From contig JARHVA010000021.1 in assembly GCA_037957365.1 (NCBI GenBank), forward strand, positions 7,914,501 to 7,978,500: a DNA stretch of 64,000 nt. Reading direction: 5' to 3'. Numbering within the stretch: position 1 is the stretch's first letter; every line of letters starts with the position of its first letter. This document shows, piece after piece, positions 10,961 to 22,781 of this stretch. Source of the stretch: Torreya grandis. Taxonomy: Eukaryota > Streptophyta > Pinopsida > Cupressales > Taxaceae. The notes under the pieces are model-generated. The model worked only from the letters and a program-made list of their open reading frames with translations. It made no database searches and was not told where the DNA came from. The position numbers and the translations under genes are program-made.

Positions 10961-12170
10961 GTCTCACTCATGTAAGAAGAATAAAAATCTACCATGTCTA
11001 GTAGTGCCTAATTGATGAATTACTTTGGAAAGTCATACATAAATTGTGCAAAGATTTTATGCTCTCTGTCATTGATGTTGGGCCCAAATGAAATGCTTGG
11101 ACTTAGAAGACACTGAGTTTCTTGAGGAGATGAATGAACTTCCCAATCCTAATATGCCTGAAATAGTTTTTCACACATGGACTTGTCTTTCTCTTTACAT
11201 TTTTCCTTATCCAAAGGTGCCTCAAAGAGGTTTTCACCTAAGGATCTCTACGTTTTACTTTTTGTATGACCAAGGAAGTTTGCATGCTCTCCAAAGTAGG
11301 AAACAGGGTCCAATGGGAAGTCAAAGCCTTACTTATGATCACCAAATGGTAATCCATCTCTTAGGCCCATTAATTCATAATGGACTCTTTGGTTTGGAAT
11401 TCATCCAATGGTATAATCAAATCTTTTTGGCCCCAATTAATTACATTGGGATGATGGAGGGAAAGATGATAAGTGGTTGTAAAGGTAATAATGGAATTAG
11501 TATTAAAGAAGTTCATGTTAGTAATCTATTATAGACACTATAATGGGATGTTGCATCACTAATAAGAATATCTTCATCAATTAATGAAGTGGTATCACTC
11601 TCAAAATCTATGGGGTCACCCCCAAGTGCTATGAATCTAAGCCCTTGATTTCCTATGTGTTGTCATGGTTACAAGTTTAATAATTCCTTGTGATTTTATC
11701 CCCATAATTTTTTCCTTATAGTCATAATTATCCATAATCCCATTAGGAATTGAGTACTTAGTGTTTTTATAATAAGGAGCAAAGCCATTGCCATACAACC
11801 AATCTCCTTCAGAATTGGTGCCCTAATCTTGATTTGGTGATGTGTCTTTTACAAATATGAGTGTCTATTATAGAATGGACTTAGACTTATTTTACCAGAT
11901 CATGTTGGTCCTACCAAGGATAGGTTTGGGCCTTCCATATGATTTAGGGGATTTGGGAAATTTTATAACATGAAAATCATCTTGAATATGATATGTGGCT
12001 ATGCCAGCCTCTTCAACGATAAAGTGAGTAGAAATTAATTTAGGAGGTGGATTAGAGGAAGTGGATGCAAGGTCACTAGGTTCAATTTAATTAGACTTGG
12101 GAGATTTGAGAATTTTTCCATTATTCATTTTTCCTACATAATCAGTACTAGGACAATGATTATAATTCCC
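10961..12170 (-). pseudogene. Tat-type gypsy protease-RT linker, strongly decayed
   Basis: This stretch lies between the RT and protease relics in the expected position for the variable linker of Tat-type pol. Minus-strand translation shows acidic and hydrophobic runs but no firm motif. A 148-codon open frame on the plus strand (11,088-11,534) shows no known domain and is most simply chance. Confidence 0.45.
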
Positions 12171-12179
12171 ATACTTAGC

Positions 12180-12900
12180 CTCTAGGTTTTTTTAATACAA
12201 ATATGGTTGTAAATCACCAAGAATAGTGACCTATAATCCTAAATGAGGGAATTTAAGGAATTGATGTAAAGTGGAATGGATTATTCATATTTCATGGATC
12301 CAAGGATGACAAAGAAGTAGATTATAGGAAATCTCAATGTCAATGACATGGCATAGGGTATCATAGGTGACAGACCCAACAATGACAGGCAAATGGATAG
12401 TACATGTAGATTCTCTCTACATTATCATAGGCCTTTATTGTAATAGTATAAAGTTGCATGTCCACTATTTTAAATTTTAAAGTTTGGATCAACTTCAATG
12501 AATTGATTTGTAACCCCAAACCATTATCCATAAAAACCTACTTAATATTATGGTGGGAAATGATGGATTCAATGTACAAAGGATTGTTTTGAATGGGACT
12601 AAGGGATGACATATCACTTTGATAAAATGTGAGTTGTTTACCTAGGGAAAAATGTCACACCAATGCTTGAAACTAGGTTGGAACAATGTCATTAGGTACC
12701 TTAGACTGTTGGATGAAATCATTTAATATTGTATGATGAATTTTAGATGTATGAAACAGATCTAGGATAGAAATATATGGAGGCATTTTCCTTAGTTGTT
12801 CGCCAATGTTATACAACTTCTTAGGAGAAGGGAGATGTGGTTTAGCTTTGGGTGGGGTAGTGTCCTAACTGGAACTGGCATTGGCTTTAGAAGGTGGTAA
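12180..12900 (-). pseudogene. Tat-type gypsy aspartic protease region relic
   Basis: Minus-strand fragments appear in the order PPKAKPHLPSPKKLYNIGEQL (near 12,840), NNPLYIES (near 12,580), VFMDNGLGLQI (near 12,545), TITIKAYDNVER (near 12,450), then ISYNLLLCHPWIHE and HSTLHQFLKFP (12,330-12,250). This is the characteristic protease block of plant Tat-type pol. The active-site triad, normally D-G/D-A/G, reads D-N-G, so catalysis is doubtful. The matching gag should lie to the right but was not recognised. Confidence 0.72.
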
Positions 12901-12950
12901 AGGGCCTTGAAAGCTAACTCTTGCATGTCTACTTATGATTTAAATTTTGA

Positions 12951-13840
12951 GTGGGGAAAGAGTTACCTGAATTAGAGGAATTAGGTGACAGCCCAAGAAT
13001 AGTAATTATCAATGATCAAGATGTAATTGAATTTCTATAACCTATGTTGGAATTACCTATAATCAAAATTAAACTTTGTCCATGCTAAACACAATGAATT
13101 TTATCAAACTTTTTCTTAAAAATAATACTAAAACATCGATTACACTCTCCTCTTTCTAAATATATAATTGTTTTATATTTTTATTACTTTTAAGGTTGTA
13201 ATTTATATTTATTTATAACTAACTCTTCTTATAACACTATATGTTACAACTATACATTTTCATATTTGTTTATGTATCTTTTGATTCATCAATTCAAACC
13301 TAAAAAAAGTTACATGGTTGCAAACTAGACCTAATTTTATACACAAGTAAAAACAAATCTAATTTTTGATATTTTTTGAGGTAGTTGGGGGGTGCACGAT
13401 TGGATAAACATTATTAATCATATTTTAGGGTTAATTAACTTGTTAAATTAGTAAAAAAATAAATATTCATTAATTAATTTTAGAAAACTTTAGGTTTCAA
13501 ACTAGATGATCTTTCTAACTTTCCACCAAAGGGTTTAAAAGAACTACCCGATGCTCAAAAAATGATGGGCCGCATAGAAAGCTATCTACTCAAATTTTTC
13601 CAAAAAATAGTACTATCTTCTTGAATTTTCTATGTTTGACCTATTTATACTTGACCATTTTAAAAAATAGTATTTAGAAACTAGACTCAAAATGCTAGAA
13701 TTCATGTTCCTATGGCATCTTCAAATTTTGAATGTAGGTGTCTTGTTTTTATTTTTAGGAAAAACATGTCCACTTAAAACCCCCTTTTGGCCCATCATTT
13801 CCCTACACTTACCCTATCTAAAAAATGGACCTATCAAACA
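12951..13840. other. AT-rich stretch without recognised content
   Basis: I expected gag of the Tat element here on the minus strand but cannot read it. The DNA is AT-rich with short poly-T and poly-A runs and no clear repeat partner elsewhere in the window. It ends at the chromovirus target duplication. Confidence 0.4.
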
Positions 13841-13845
13841 TCATT

Positions 13846-15032
13846 TGTCATGTCCCCTTCTAGTTGACATCTTTTCGAGCGAAGGATTAGCCTATTATGC
13901 GACCCTCGTAGGCTGATGAGATGGATAGAGGGTTTTGATGGAGATGGGTTGGCTTTCAGACATGAATTAAAGGAGATATTAATATTTGATTGATTTAATC
14001 AAATATTAATTATTTGGTCCAATTTTAATTAATTATTAATTATTAATTATTAATTATTAATTATTAATTATTAATTATTAATTATTAATTATTTATTATT
14101 GGGTCTAATTTTAGGATCATCATTCTAATTTAAGAATTGGTCTAATTTTAAGACCCTAGTTCTAAATTAAGGAAGCCCCAGTCTAATTTAAGGGAATCTA
14201 ATTTTAGCAAGCACACCTTTGGAGGTGTATAAGAATCTCTCATGGGAGAGAGTTTGTATTCATGATTATTTTTTATATTGATTCTTGTTAAGAAATTCTT
14301 CTGTGAAGACTGAACCAAGGGTTCCAGGATTCCAATTGCATTGAAGAACGTCAACTCTTCATTGTGTGTGATTCAGAGGTTGTGAAAGATCAGCCGATCT
14401 ATTGCCAAATTGAGAGATAACTTCACCCAAAAGTTATCATAGTATTACAGGTATTTGAGAGATAACTTCACTCAGAAGCTATCATAAGGGTTTACAGGTA
14501 TTTCATTATTTTTGGGTTTTGATTCAAGAATTATCCAGATATAGATCTTTTGTATTAGCCCATAACTCTACAGATCAAGATCCAGCATACAGGTTGTGTT
14601 ATATCAGCGGCCGTATGAATTCCGTACAGATCCATGAAAATCCGTACGCATCAACAGAAAGTATAGGTACCGATATCGGCGAACAGATACTTACAGAGAC
14701 TGACATCGGTCGACATACAACCGACATCGGCGAGATAACGACTACAGATCGACCGACGACGGCAGTATAACCGACGTCGGCGATTGTGTTTTTTCGCACA
14801 GCAGGGCGAGACGAACCAGATTCAGAATTCTTTCCCAATTTGCGGAATATTCAGGCTATTCAGGCTGTACTTTCAATATTCTTTGTATACTTGACAGAGG
14901 ATCTCTATTGTAAGCTTATGAGCAAATAAATAAGAGTTTATACTCTGATTTATTTATCTATTTGAAGATATTTTTGCAGAAATTCAGATAAGCTATTCAG
15001 AGCTTTGTTTTGATATTTGAAGGGATATTACA
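13846..15032 (+). repeat. chromovirus 5' LTR
   Basis: Begins TGTCATGTCC and ends gatattaCA, directly followed by the primer site. It includes the ATTAATT microsatellite, two 30-bp near-repeats starting gagagataacttca (14,411 and 14,458) and a cluster of CG-rich palindromes (accgatatcggc, ccgacatcggcg, ccgacgtcggcg) at 14,668-14,786. Confidence 0.95.
14024..14096. repeat. ATTAATT heptanucleotide microsatellite in the 5' LTR
   Basis: About nine head-to-tail copies of attaatt fill this part of the LTR. The matching part of the 3' LTR (19,172-19,220) has fewer, interrupted copies, explaining the roughly 20-bp LTR length difference. Replication slippage is the likely cause. Confidence 0.93.
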
Positions 15033-15033
15033 G

Positions 15034-15045
15034 TGGTATCAGAGC
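15034..15045 (+). other. chromovirus primer binding site (initiator Met tRNA)
   Basis: TGGTATCAGAGC begins one base after the 5' LTR and matches the 3' end complement of initiator methionine tRNA. Confidence 0.94.
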
Positions 15046-15079
15046 TAAATCCTGCCATCCTGAGGGTTTGACAGATCTT

Positions 15080-16500
15080 ATGCAGCCACAAGGGTTGGGA
15101 CCACACGGGTATTTCACGCGCAGTAGAGCTTTGCTTGAAGGCACTCAAGTTCTAGAACAACCGCTGGAAGACATGGGAGACCGTATTCCTCACCATCCTA
15201 GAGATCAAGATGATGCAAAGGTTTTACTTACTCTTAGAGAACTACGAGAAGGGCAAAGGCAGAATAACCAGGTATTACAGTAGTTGGTAGTAGCACTACC
15301 GAGATTGGGTATTCCGAGGAGACATTCCCCACACCGTGAAGATGTCAGGAGTGATGTAGGATCACAGAGAAGCCATGGGACTGTTTCTCATACAGCGAAT
15401 AGGCCTACTAGGCCTATCTTTGTGAGACGGGAAGCAGAGGAGGTGATAGCAGGTGAGGAGCATGAGGAGGCATTTACAGACACACTTAGGGCAGCTACTG
15501 AAGAGTGGGAGTCATTACCACCTATGGTCAGGGAGATGATTACTTTTGACCGATTCCTCACACAAAGGAAAGAACATTACCGAGGTCGATAGAATGGGAG
15601 ACCAAGACCCCAGAACAATGATCTGAAGCATGCTACGAGCAGACTCACATTAGCGACATTTGACGGTAGTGGTAAGGTGACAGCACAGGCCTAGGTTAGT
15701 AAGCTGGATACATTTCTCACATTGCGGCCAATGGGTGAGGAAGATGCTATCAGATATGCGACACTACATCTTGAGGGAGTAGCTCACGATTGGTGGCACC
15801 ATGGGATGGTGACACTCCATCATGATCAGATCACGTCTTATTAGGAGTTTGTGGATAGGCTGGTAGAGTGTTTTGACAGGAGAGATCTAGAGTCCAAAGT
15901 GGCAGTCTAGAGTCTTATATTGGTGACTTCCAAAAGTTATCAGTTATGGTTCCTGACATTTCAGAGAGGCGACTAGTAGTACTCTTCATGGAAGGATTGA
16001 CATAACCATTGAGAGGTTGGGTCAAAGGCTTTGATCCTCCTTCCTTACAGGAAGCTATGAAGAAGGCGCGTAGTATGGAGATGGCAGCCCCATCTAGTCG
16101 ATCTAACTCCAGAGGTACTTCTTCATCTAGGGACAGTAAGGGCTTCAACAGGAATAGAGAAAGACCAGGATTCAACATAGATAAATCAGGGGTTAAGAAT
16201 GATTCAAGGGCCAATCCAGCAGCACCACCTTTGGATAGAGAGGCTCTTAACGATCTACGAAGGAAGAAGCTTTGTTTCTACTGCAAAGGTCCATATGATG
16301 CTAATCATGATTGTCCTTTGAGACCTAAGGGCAAAGCAAATCGGGTAATGTGGGCCTATTATGAGGATGAGGAATCGAAAGATTTTGAACATCACGATTG
16401 TTCTGAGGAGCCGGAGGCTGAGGCTTCAGAGCCTAGGGTAGAGGCAGAGTCAGAGCTCCAGATTCAGGAGGCACGACTATCTAGCATCCAGCACGAGGGA
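15080..16500 (+). pseudogene. chromovirus gag, stops and a frameshift
   Basis: An ATG at 15,080 opens a frame starting MQPQGLGPHGYFTRSRALL. Stops occur near 15,281, 15,590, 15,692 and 15,842, and a frame change near 15,905-15,916. The second part includes DWWHHGMVTLHHDQITSY (15,788-15,842), VMVPDISERRLVVLFMEGL, and WVKGFDPPSLQEAM, all typical of gypsy gag. The zinc knuckle at 16,273-16,314 reads CFYCKGPYDANHDC, a CX2CX7HXC spacing rather than the classical CX2CX4HX4C. An acidic tail leads into protease. Gag would form the particle shell; this copy cannot. Confidence 0.88.
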
Positions 16501-18030
16501 TCATTCAGACTCTGGGGAGTTTTGGTAGGACAGAGGGTCATTACCCTTCTTGACACTAGAGCCACACATAATTTTATTGATACTAGATTTGTGGAGAAGC
16601 GTGGACTCACCATAGAAGAGTTTGAGGGCATTAGAGTTAAGGTAGCTGACGGATACACCCTCAGGTGTGAGCGGATGATCAGAGATATCCCATTGCGCTT
16701 GAACAACTATGAGTTCAAGGCTGATTATTATGTGGTCAACATGGGGGACATAGATTTGGTTTTGGGCATGAAGTGGCTTCATTCCCTTGAGGTAGTCACT
16801 CTTAGTCTTAAGGATATGGAGATCCGTTTTGATGTAGATGGAAAGACTCACATTCTTAAAGCAATACGGGACGGCAACATCAAAACCATTTCTCTACATC
16901 GGATGGAAAGGCTCATGCGACATGACATGGTAGAGTGGGCTGTCGAGTGCGCATTAGCACCAAGGCAGGAGGGACAGCAGAAGACCCAGTATCATCCTGA
17001 CATTCAGCAGTTGAGAGTCAAGCATGATAAGGTATTTAGTGACATTCCACCAGGGAGACCTCCAGACAGGGGCATTGAGCATATTATTGAGCTTGAAGAG
17101 GGCGCTAAGCCCATTATGATTACTCCTTACCGACATCAGTTACTGGCTATGGGTCACATTCGACCAAGCAAATCACCGTTTGCTTCCTCAGTTGTTCTAG
17201 TGAAGAAGAAGGATGGCACCCTACGAATGTGCATTGACTACAGAGCCCTGAATAAGAGAACCATTAAGAACAGGTATCCTATACCATGTATTGACGAGCT
17301 TATTGATGAGCTTCATGGTGCACATTACTTCACGAAGATAGACTTAAGATCAGGCTATCATCAGATCAGAGTTCGCGAGCAGGACGTGGAGAAGACAGCT
17401 TTTCATTGCCATAGTGGACACTACGATTTTATAGTGATGCCATTCGGGCTCACTAATGCACCAGCAACATTTCAGTCCACCATGAATAGAGTCTTCCATT
17501 CATTGCTGAGGAGGTTTTTACTTGTTTTTTTTTATGACATTCTTATATACAGTAGGACTTGGCAGGAGCATTTGGCTCATCTGGAGACTGTACTCAGCAT
17601 CTTGGAGAGGGAATCCTTGTACGCCAAAGAGTCCAAATGTGATTTGGGGATGACCGAATTATTATACTTGGGTCATATTATCATTGCAGGGGGAGTGCGG
17701 ATGGATCCTGAGAAGATCCGCGCCATCATAGAATGGCCTATTCCAGCAAACCTAACACAGCTAAGGGGATTTCTAGGTCTGTGTGGTTTTTATCAGAGGT
17801 TCGTGAATGGTTATTCATGACATGCAGCTCCTATGACAGATTTGACTAAAAAGGGTGCTTTTTGTTGGACATCTGAGGCACAGGAGTGTTTCGAAAGATT
17901 TAAGGAGTTGATGACTACGTGCCCAGTTTTGGCACTACCTGATTTTTTGAAGCCGTTCGAGCTTCAGTGCAATGCTTCAGGTGAGGGCATTGGAGCGGTG
18001 CTTATGCAGGATAAGCACCCCATAGTATAG
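16501..18030 (+). pseudogene. chromovirus protease and reverse transcriptase with damaged active sites
   Basis: Protease carries LLDTRATHNFI at 16,549-16,581: the active-site glycine of D-T-G is arginine (aga at 16,558-16,560), explicable by one G-to-A change. RT follows, with KKDGTLRMCIDYRALNK, KIDLRSGYHQI and MPFGLTNAPATF. The catalytic motif reads FFYDILIYS at 17,527-17,553, so the first of the paired aspartates is tyrosine. Before the fingers an in-frame loss appears to join TPYR directly to LLAMGHIRPS. A stop at 17,818-17,820 precedes the RNase H entry (APMTDLTKKG), and the sequence breaks off after GAVLMQDKHPIV at 18,027. Confidence 0.92.
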
Positions 18031-18805
18031 CATAGAGAAGATCCTTGTACACAGGTAGCAAAGGTTTTCTTCCGAGAGGTATTTCGACTGCATGGATTAC
18101 CTCGGAGCATAGTGAGCGACAGGGATAGTCGGTTCCTAAGTCACTTCTGGCAGGAGGTGTTCCGACTTTGTGGGACCGAACTTACACCTAGCACCAGCTA
18201 CCACCCGCAGACTGATGGACAGACGGAGATAGTGAACAAATGGGTGGAGGGCTACCTCAGGAACTACATTGCCGAGCAGCAAAAAGCTTGGGTCAAGTGG
18301 ATTTATCTGTGCAAGTATTGCTATAACACAACTTTCCACATGACCATTCAGATGTCTCCTTTTATGGCATTGTACGGGTATGAGGCACCGAGTTTTCTAG
18401 ATCTGCTACTGAGCGACAGTAGAGTGCCGAGTGCTGGGGACCTATTGCAGGAGAGTCAGGATATTATGGGGACTCTCAAGGAAAATATTGCTAAGGCGCA
18501 GAATCAACAGAAGCAGTATGCAGATCAATGGAGGACCGAGAGATCTTTTGAGGTGGGTGATATGGTCTATCTTATGCTGCAGCCTTACCGACAGTCTACT
18601 CTTAAGAAGAGTGGGGCGAAGAAGCTTAAGCCACGTTACTACGGTCCTTTCAGGATCCTGAGATGTGTTGGAGAGATGGCTTATGAGCTAGAGATTTTGA
18701 CAAAAAGCAAGGTACACAATGTCTTTCATGTATCACGCCTCAAAAAGGCGTTAGGACACCGTGTGATACCTTCTACAGTTTTACCTCCCTTAGATGATGA
18801 GGGAA
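18031..18805 (+). pseudogene. chromovirus integrase, N-terminal half deleted
   Basis: Immediately after the RNase H beginning, the frame resumes inside the integrase core: IVSDRDSRFLSHFW with the second catalytic Asp, then SYHPQTDGQTEIVNK with the catalytic Glu. The zinc-binding domain, first catalytic Asp and most of RNase H are gone, a loss I estimate at roughly 1 kb. Downstream the C-terminal domain is well kept (LKPRYYGPFRIL, KVHNVFHVSRLKKA near 18,630-18,750). The junction lies near 18,030-18,045. Confidence 0.9.
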
Positions 18806-18985
18806 GTTGATTTTAGTACCTGAGTCCATCTTGGAATCTAGAGAGAGACAGTTGCGTCGGAGGACTATCAGGGAATATTTGGTAAAGTGGAAAGATTTTC
18901 AGTTGAGGATGTGACATGGGAAAGCGAAGATATTCTACAGCATCCAGAGTTGAGATTGCTTGAGGACAAGCAATTTCAGGAGGGG
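18806..18985 (+). pseudogene. chromodomain at the end of integrase, frameshifted twice
   Basis: After a frame change near 18,800 the sequence reads VPESILESRERQLRRRTIRE then YLVKWKDF, the core of the plant chromovirus chromodomain. A single-base loss near 18,897 shifts the frame before VEDVTWESEDILQHPEL. Chromodomains are thought to steer integration toward particular histone marks. The polypurine tract overlaps the end. Confidence 0.88.
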
Positions 18986-18990
18986 CGGAC
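18978..18990 (+). other. chromovirus polypurine tract
   Basis: The purine-rich word aggaggggcggac directly abuts the TGTCATG start of the 3' LTR, as expected for a plus-strand primer. Confidence 0.85.
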
Positions 18991-20157
18991 TGTCATGTCC
19001 CCTTCTAGTTGACATCTTTTCGAGCGAAGGATTAGCCTATTATGCGACCCTCGTAGGCTGATGAGATGGATAGAGGGTTTTGATGGAGATGGGTTGGCTT
19101 TCGGACATGAATTAAAGGAGATATTAATATTTGATTGATTTAATCAAATATTAATTATTTGGTCCAATTTTAATTAATTATTAATTATTAATTAATTATT
19201 AATTGATTATTAATTATTTATTATTGGGTCTAATTTTAGGATCATCATTCTAATTTAAGAATTGGTCTAATTTTAAGACCCTAGTTCTAAATTAAGGAAG
19301 CCCCAGTCTAATTTAAGGGAATCTAATTTTAGCAAGCACACCTTTGGAGGTGTCTAAGAATCTCTCATGGGAGAGAGTTTGTATTCATGATTATTTTTTA
19401 TATTGATTCTTGTTAAGAAATTCTTCTGTGAAGACTGAACCAAGGGTTCCAGGATTCCAATTGCATTGAAGAACGTCAACTCTTCATTGTGTGCGATTCA
19501 GAGGTTGTGAAAGATCAGCCGATCTATTGCCAAATTGAGAGATAACTTCACCCAAAAGTTATCATAGTATTACAGGTATTTGAGAGATAACTTCACTCAG
19601 AAGCTATCATAAGGGTTTACAGGTATTTCATTATTTTTGGGTTTTGATTCAAGAATTATCCAGATATAGATATTTTGTATTAGCCCATAACTCTACAGAT
19701 CAAGATCCAGCATACAGGTTGTGTTATATCAGCAGCCGTACGAATTCCGTACAGATTCGTGAAAATCCGTACGCATCAACAGAAAGTACAGGTACCGACA
19801 TCGGCGAACAAATACTTACAGAGACCGACATCGGTCGACATACAACTGACATCGGCGAGATAACGACTACAGATCGATCGACGACGGCAGTATAACCGAC
19901 GTCGGCGACTGTGTTTTTTCACACAGCAGGCCGAGACGAACCAGATTCAGAATTCTTTCCCAGTTTGTGGAATATTCAAGCTATTCAGGCCGTACTTTCA
20001 ATATTCTTTGTATACTTGACAGAGGATCTCTATTGTAAGCTTATGAGCAAATAAATAAGAGTTTATACTGTGATTTATTTATCTATTTGAAGATATTTTT
20101 GCAGAAATTCAGATAAGCTATTCAGAGCTTTGTTTTGATATTCGAAGGGATATTACA
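18991..20157 (+). repeat. chromovirus 3' LTR
   Basis: Begins TGTCATGTCC and ends gatattaCA before the second tcatt. The CG-rich palindrome cluster recurs at 19,793-19,912. Most differences from the 5' LTR are C/T or A/G, several at CG dinucleotides. Confidence 0.95.
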
Positions 20158-20162
20158 TCATT

Positions 20163-22781
20163 TGTCTGAGTTTTAATCTTCATGTCATGTGTCATATAGA
20201 TTTTATATAAATTTGATCCAATTAATAAGAAAATGGAATATTCCATAATAAAACCCTAAAAAATATTCTAACATTTTTAGATGGAAAACTTTATAATTAT
20301 TAAAGTAATAAATAAATTTAAACCCTTTAATTCCTACTTTGGTAGGGACTAAAAATATATATCCTTTCAATAGATGTTTTTCCTCTACACTCTCTTGTAC
20401 CTCTCTTCCTACTGTACCTTTATCTCACCCAAGTCTGATTGACAAATCTTTGCCAATCTCCCTTTCTCTAGCTCTGCCCCACTCTAATGGGCCACTATTA
20501 AAGAGACTGGGAGGGTAGATTCAAAAATAAAACTAGGTATCCAACCTAGTGATGTAGAGTAGAGGTTCACCACCATATGTTGAAACCATCTCCCAATGTA
20601 AGAGATTTAAAATGTGTTGGATCAAAAAAACACACACAACTTTTCCTAGAAATCATTTTACTCATCTCTAAAAAAAATTATTCAGTGTTTTTTATTTCCC
20701 TATTGGACTGGAAAATTAATTTTAATCTTTATCTTGCTCTCCTTCACATGTTACTCCTCAACCTGTATTTTCTAATATTTATCATGCATTCTTGGTTGCT
20801 CCTACTTCTAGTTTCCTTCCTATCTCTTTGCCTACAATCTTGGCAGCTCCTACTTCTACACTCTAAGCCTATTTTCTTCCAAGAGAATCACCTTTGGCAC
20901 TATAATCTTGTGGGATGCATTACGAGAGATTCTTAATGAATAGTTCCCATCAACAATTCCTTCATAGTACTAATTGCAACCTATATGACCGACCGAGTTA
21001 AAAACATGTTCTAAATTTTCCTAAAATTTTGTAACATTAAAATTTTATTAAAAATAAAATGCATATTAAGTAATATGAAATCCTTCAAACTTGTATAAAA
21101 AAATTAAAATAATTTTGCATAAACTATTAAACCAAACAAATATATAAACTAATCTTTAGATAAATGATAATGGTTATATTTAATTTATCAAATAATATTA
21201 ATTTTATATTATCTTAAAATAAGAAATAAATAAAATAAAATTTTGAGTTTTTATCACTATTAAGGAATCAAAGAAGCTTTCACTTTCCATTGTTTTATAT
21301 GTCGGTATTAGGTAATCCTTTATTGTCAATCCCTCTCCACCATAATGCTTATGTAGGATTTTTTAGGCCCTTCCCACATTAATTTTGGAATCAACTCCTC
21401 CTTTTGGGTGGTTTTAGGTTGTATAATTGACTCTTAACTAATGAAATATAACTATTATTATAGCTAGCATGAAGCATGACACCGAAATAAGTTCAAAAAT
21501 TCATGTTGAAGGTTTACAATGAATTAAAGTTTTTGTTAATTCCCCTCAACATGTAGATGTACTCTTAGCTTATGATGTTGTTAAATCTATTTTTAACAAG
21601 TATAAATATCATATATTATTACATATTATATTGGCCATATTCCCACTAAGAATACTCTCCAAATCTATGTTAAAATGCATTGTGTGCCCCATGGTATTAA
21701 GTTTTGGAGGCTTTGTAATCTCACCAAAGGGTTTTTGTTCTCCTCTAAGGATCCTTTGCTTTTGAAAGCTCTACTTTTAATGCTGATTTTTTGGTTCATG
21801 TGTAACACCTTCTTAATAAATTCATCGAGTAGGTCTCACTCAAATTCCACATTTGGGTTGAGCTTCCTAAGATGTTAGTCATTTTATGGGTCTGCTTAAA
21901 CCAAATAGTTCAACAATTTGGTGTGTGATATGTCATGAGATGGGGTAGTTGGGTTTATAGGTTTGATTCCTAGTTTGTATCTACTTATCTAGATATCCAA
22001 TACAATGTAAATATTATGGATTGAATGAATAAAATAATATGATTTTAACTTTAGTAAATACACCTCCATTTTCCTTGAGAAGTCACCTACAAATAGGAAA
22101 AAATACTTAGCACAAGAGATTGATGTTATCAACATGGATAAACTAAAGGACCTCCTTAGCTCTCTAAACTTGTCCTTCACCAAACGAGACCATGTGTTAC
22201 TTCCTAGTCTAGCATGCACCACAAAATTATTATTGATTTTGAATCTTTGGAAGGTCATCCACCAAACTTTATTTATCTAAATAAGAAAGATATCTCAAAT
22301 TCAAATGCCCATACATTTGATGTTAAAGTGAACAATAATCTTGAGGACTCTTGGCAATCAGAGTGTGTTCTTTCACCTCCCCTCCATAAATCAACCCAAA
22401 AATCCCATTGCCTTCATACTAAGAGTGACCATATTTTTATTGACCTTATCAACAATTTATAATTTTTGAATGCTAAAGAATTATATTATCATAGTTTGAC
22501 ACATTATACATGATTCATATTATAAGAGTTTGGTTCAGCATAGTATGCATGGTTGAGGATATCAATGTGATAAAATATGGGGCAAACTTTCTAAAAAATT
22601 TATGACAAGGGTTTACATATTTGAGACACAAAATACACCTTGATATAGATTTTAGGGGTATATACCATGTAGATGCACTCCATTCTTTAGGTATAGGAAC
22701 TACATATTTACGAATATATCAACTTGAGACACATTCAGAAATATATTTCATACAAGTATACCCACTTTATAGGAAAAATAT
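20163..22781. other. AT-rich stretch, possible LINE ORF1 trace
   Basis: Most of this stretch has no recognisable content. On the plus strand at about 21,660-21,930 a broken translation reads GFLFSSKDPLLLKALL, then FHIWVELPKMLVILW. This resembles the DUF4283 pattern of plant LINE ORF1 (a hydrophobic block followed by a W-V-x-L-P signature). The resemblance is weak. An open frame of 119 codons at 20,577-20,936 is merely hydrophobic and low in complexity and is not called as a gene. Confidence 0.35.

Larger units (their letters stand above)
13846..20157 (+). mobile_element. Ty3/gypsy chromovirus, plus strand, internally deleted
   Basis: LTRs of 1,187 and 1,167 bp flank gag-pol, with an initiator Met tRNA primer site, a polypurine tract and the 5-bp duplication tcatt (13,841-13,845 and 20,158-20,162). 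A chromodomain remnant follows integrase, which defines chromoviruses. By eye the LTRs differ at about two dozen positions (about 2%), mostly transitions, plus a length change in an ATTAATT microsatellite, so the insertion is the youngest full LTR element here. The interior lacks RNase H and half of integrase and has mutated catalytic sites, so this copy cannot act by itself and may have been mobilised by another. Confidence 0.95.

Noticed and set aside
11088..11534. 148-codon plus-strand open frame
   Set aside because: It lies antisense in the linker of the Tat pol relic, has no domain pattern and is of chance length for this composition.
15034..15045. Possible tRNA gene fragment
   Set aside because: Only the 12-base primer-site complement of the tRNA 3' end is present; no cloverleaf surrounds it. 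The same applies at 7,137-7,148 and 36,864-36,875.
20577..20936. 119-codon hydrophobic open frame
   Set aside because: Leucine- and serine-rich low-complexity translation of T/C-rich DNA; no motif, no homologous copy in the window.
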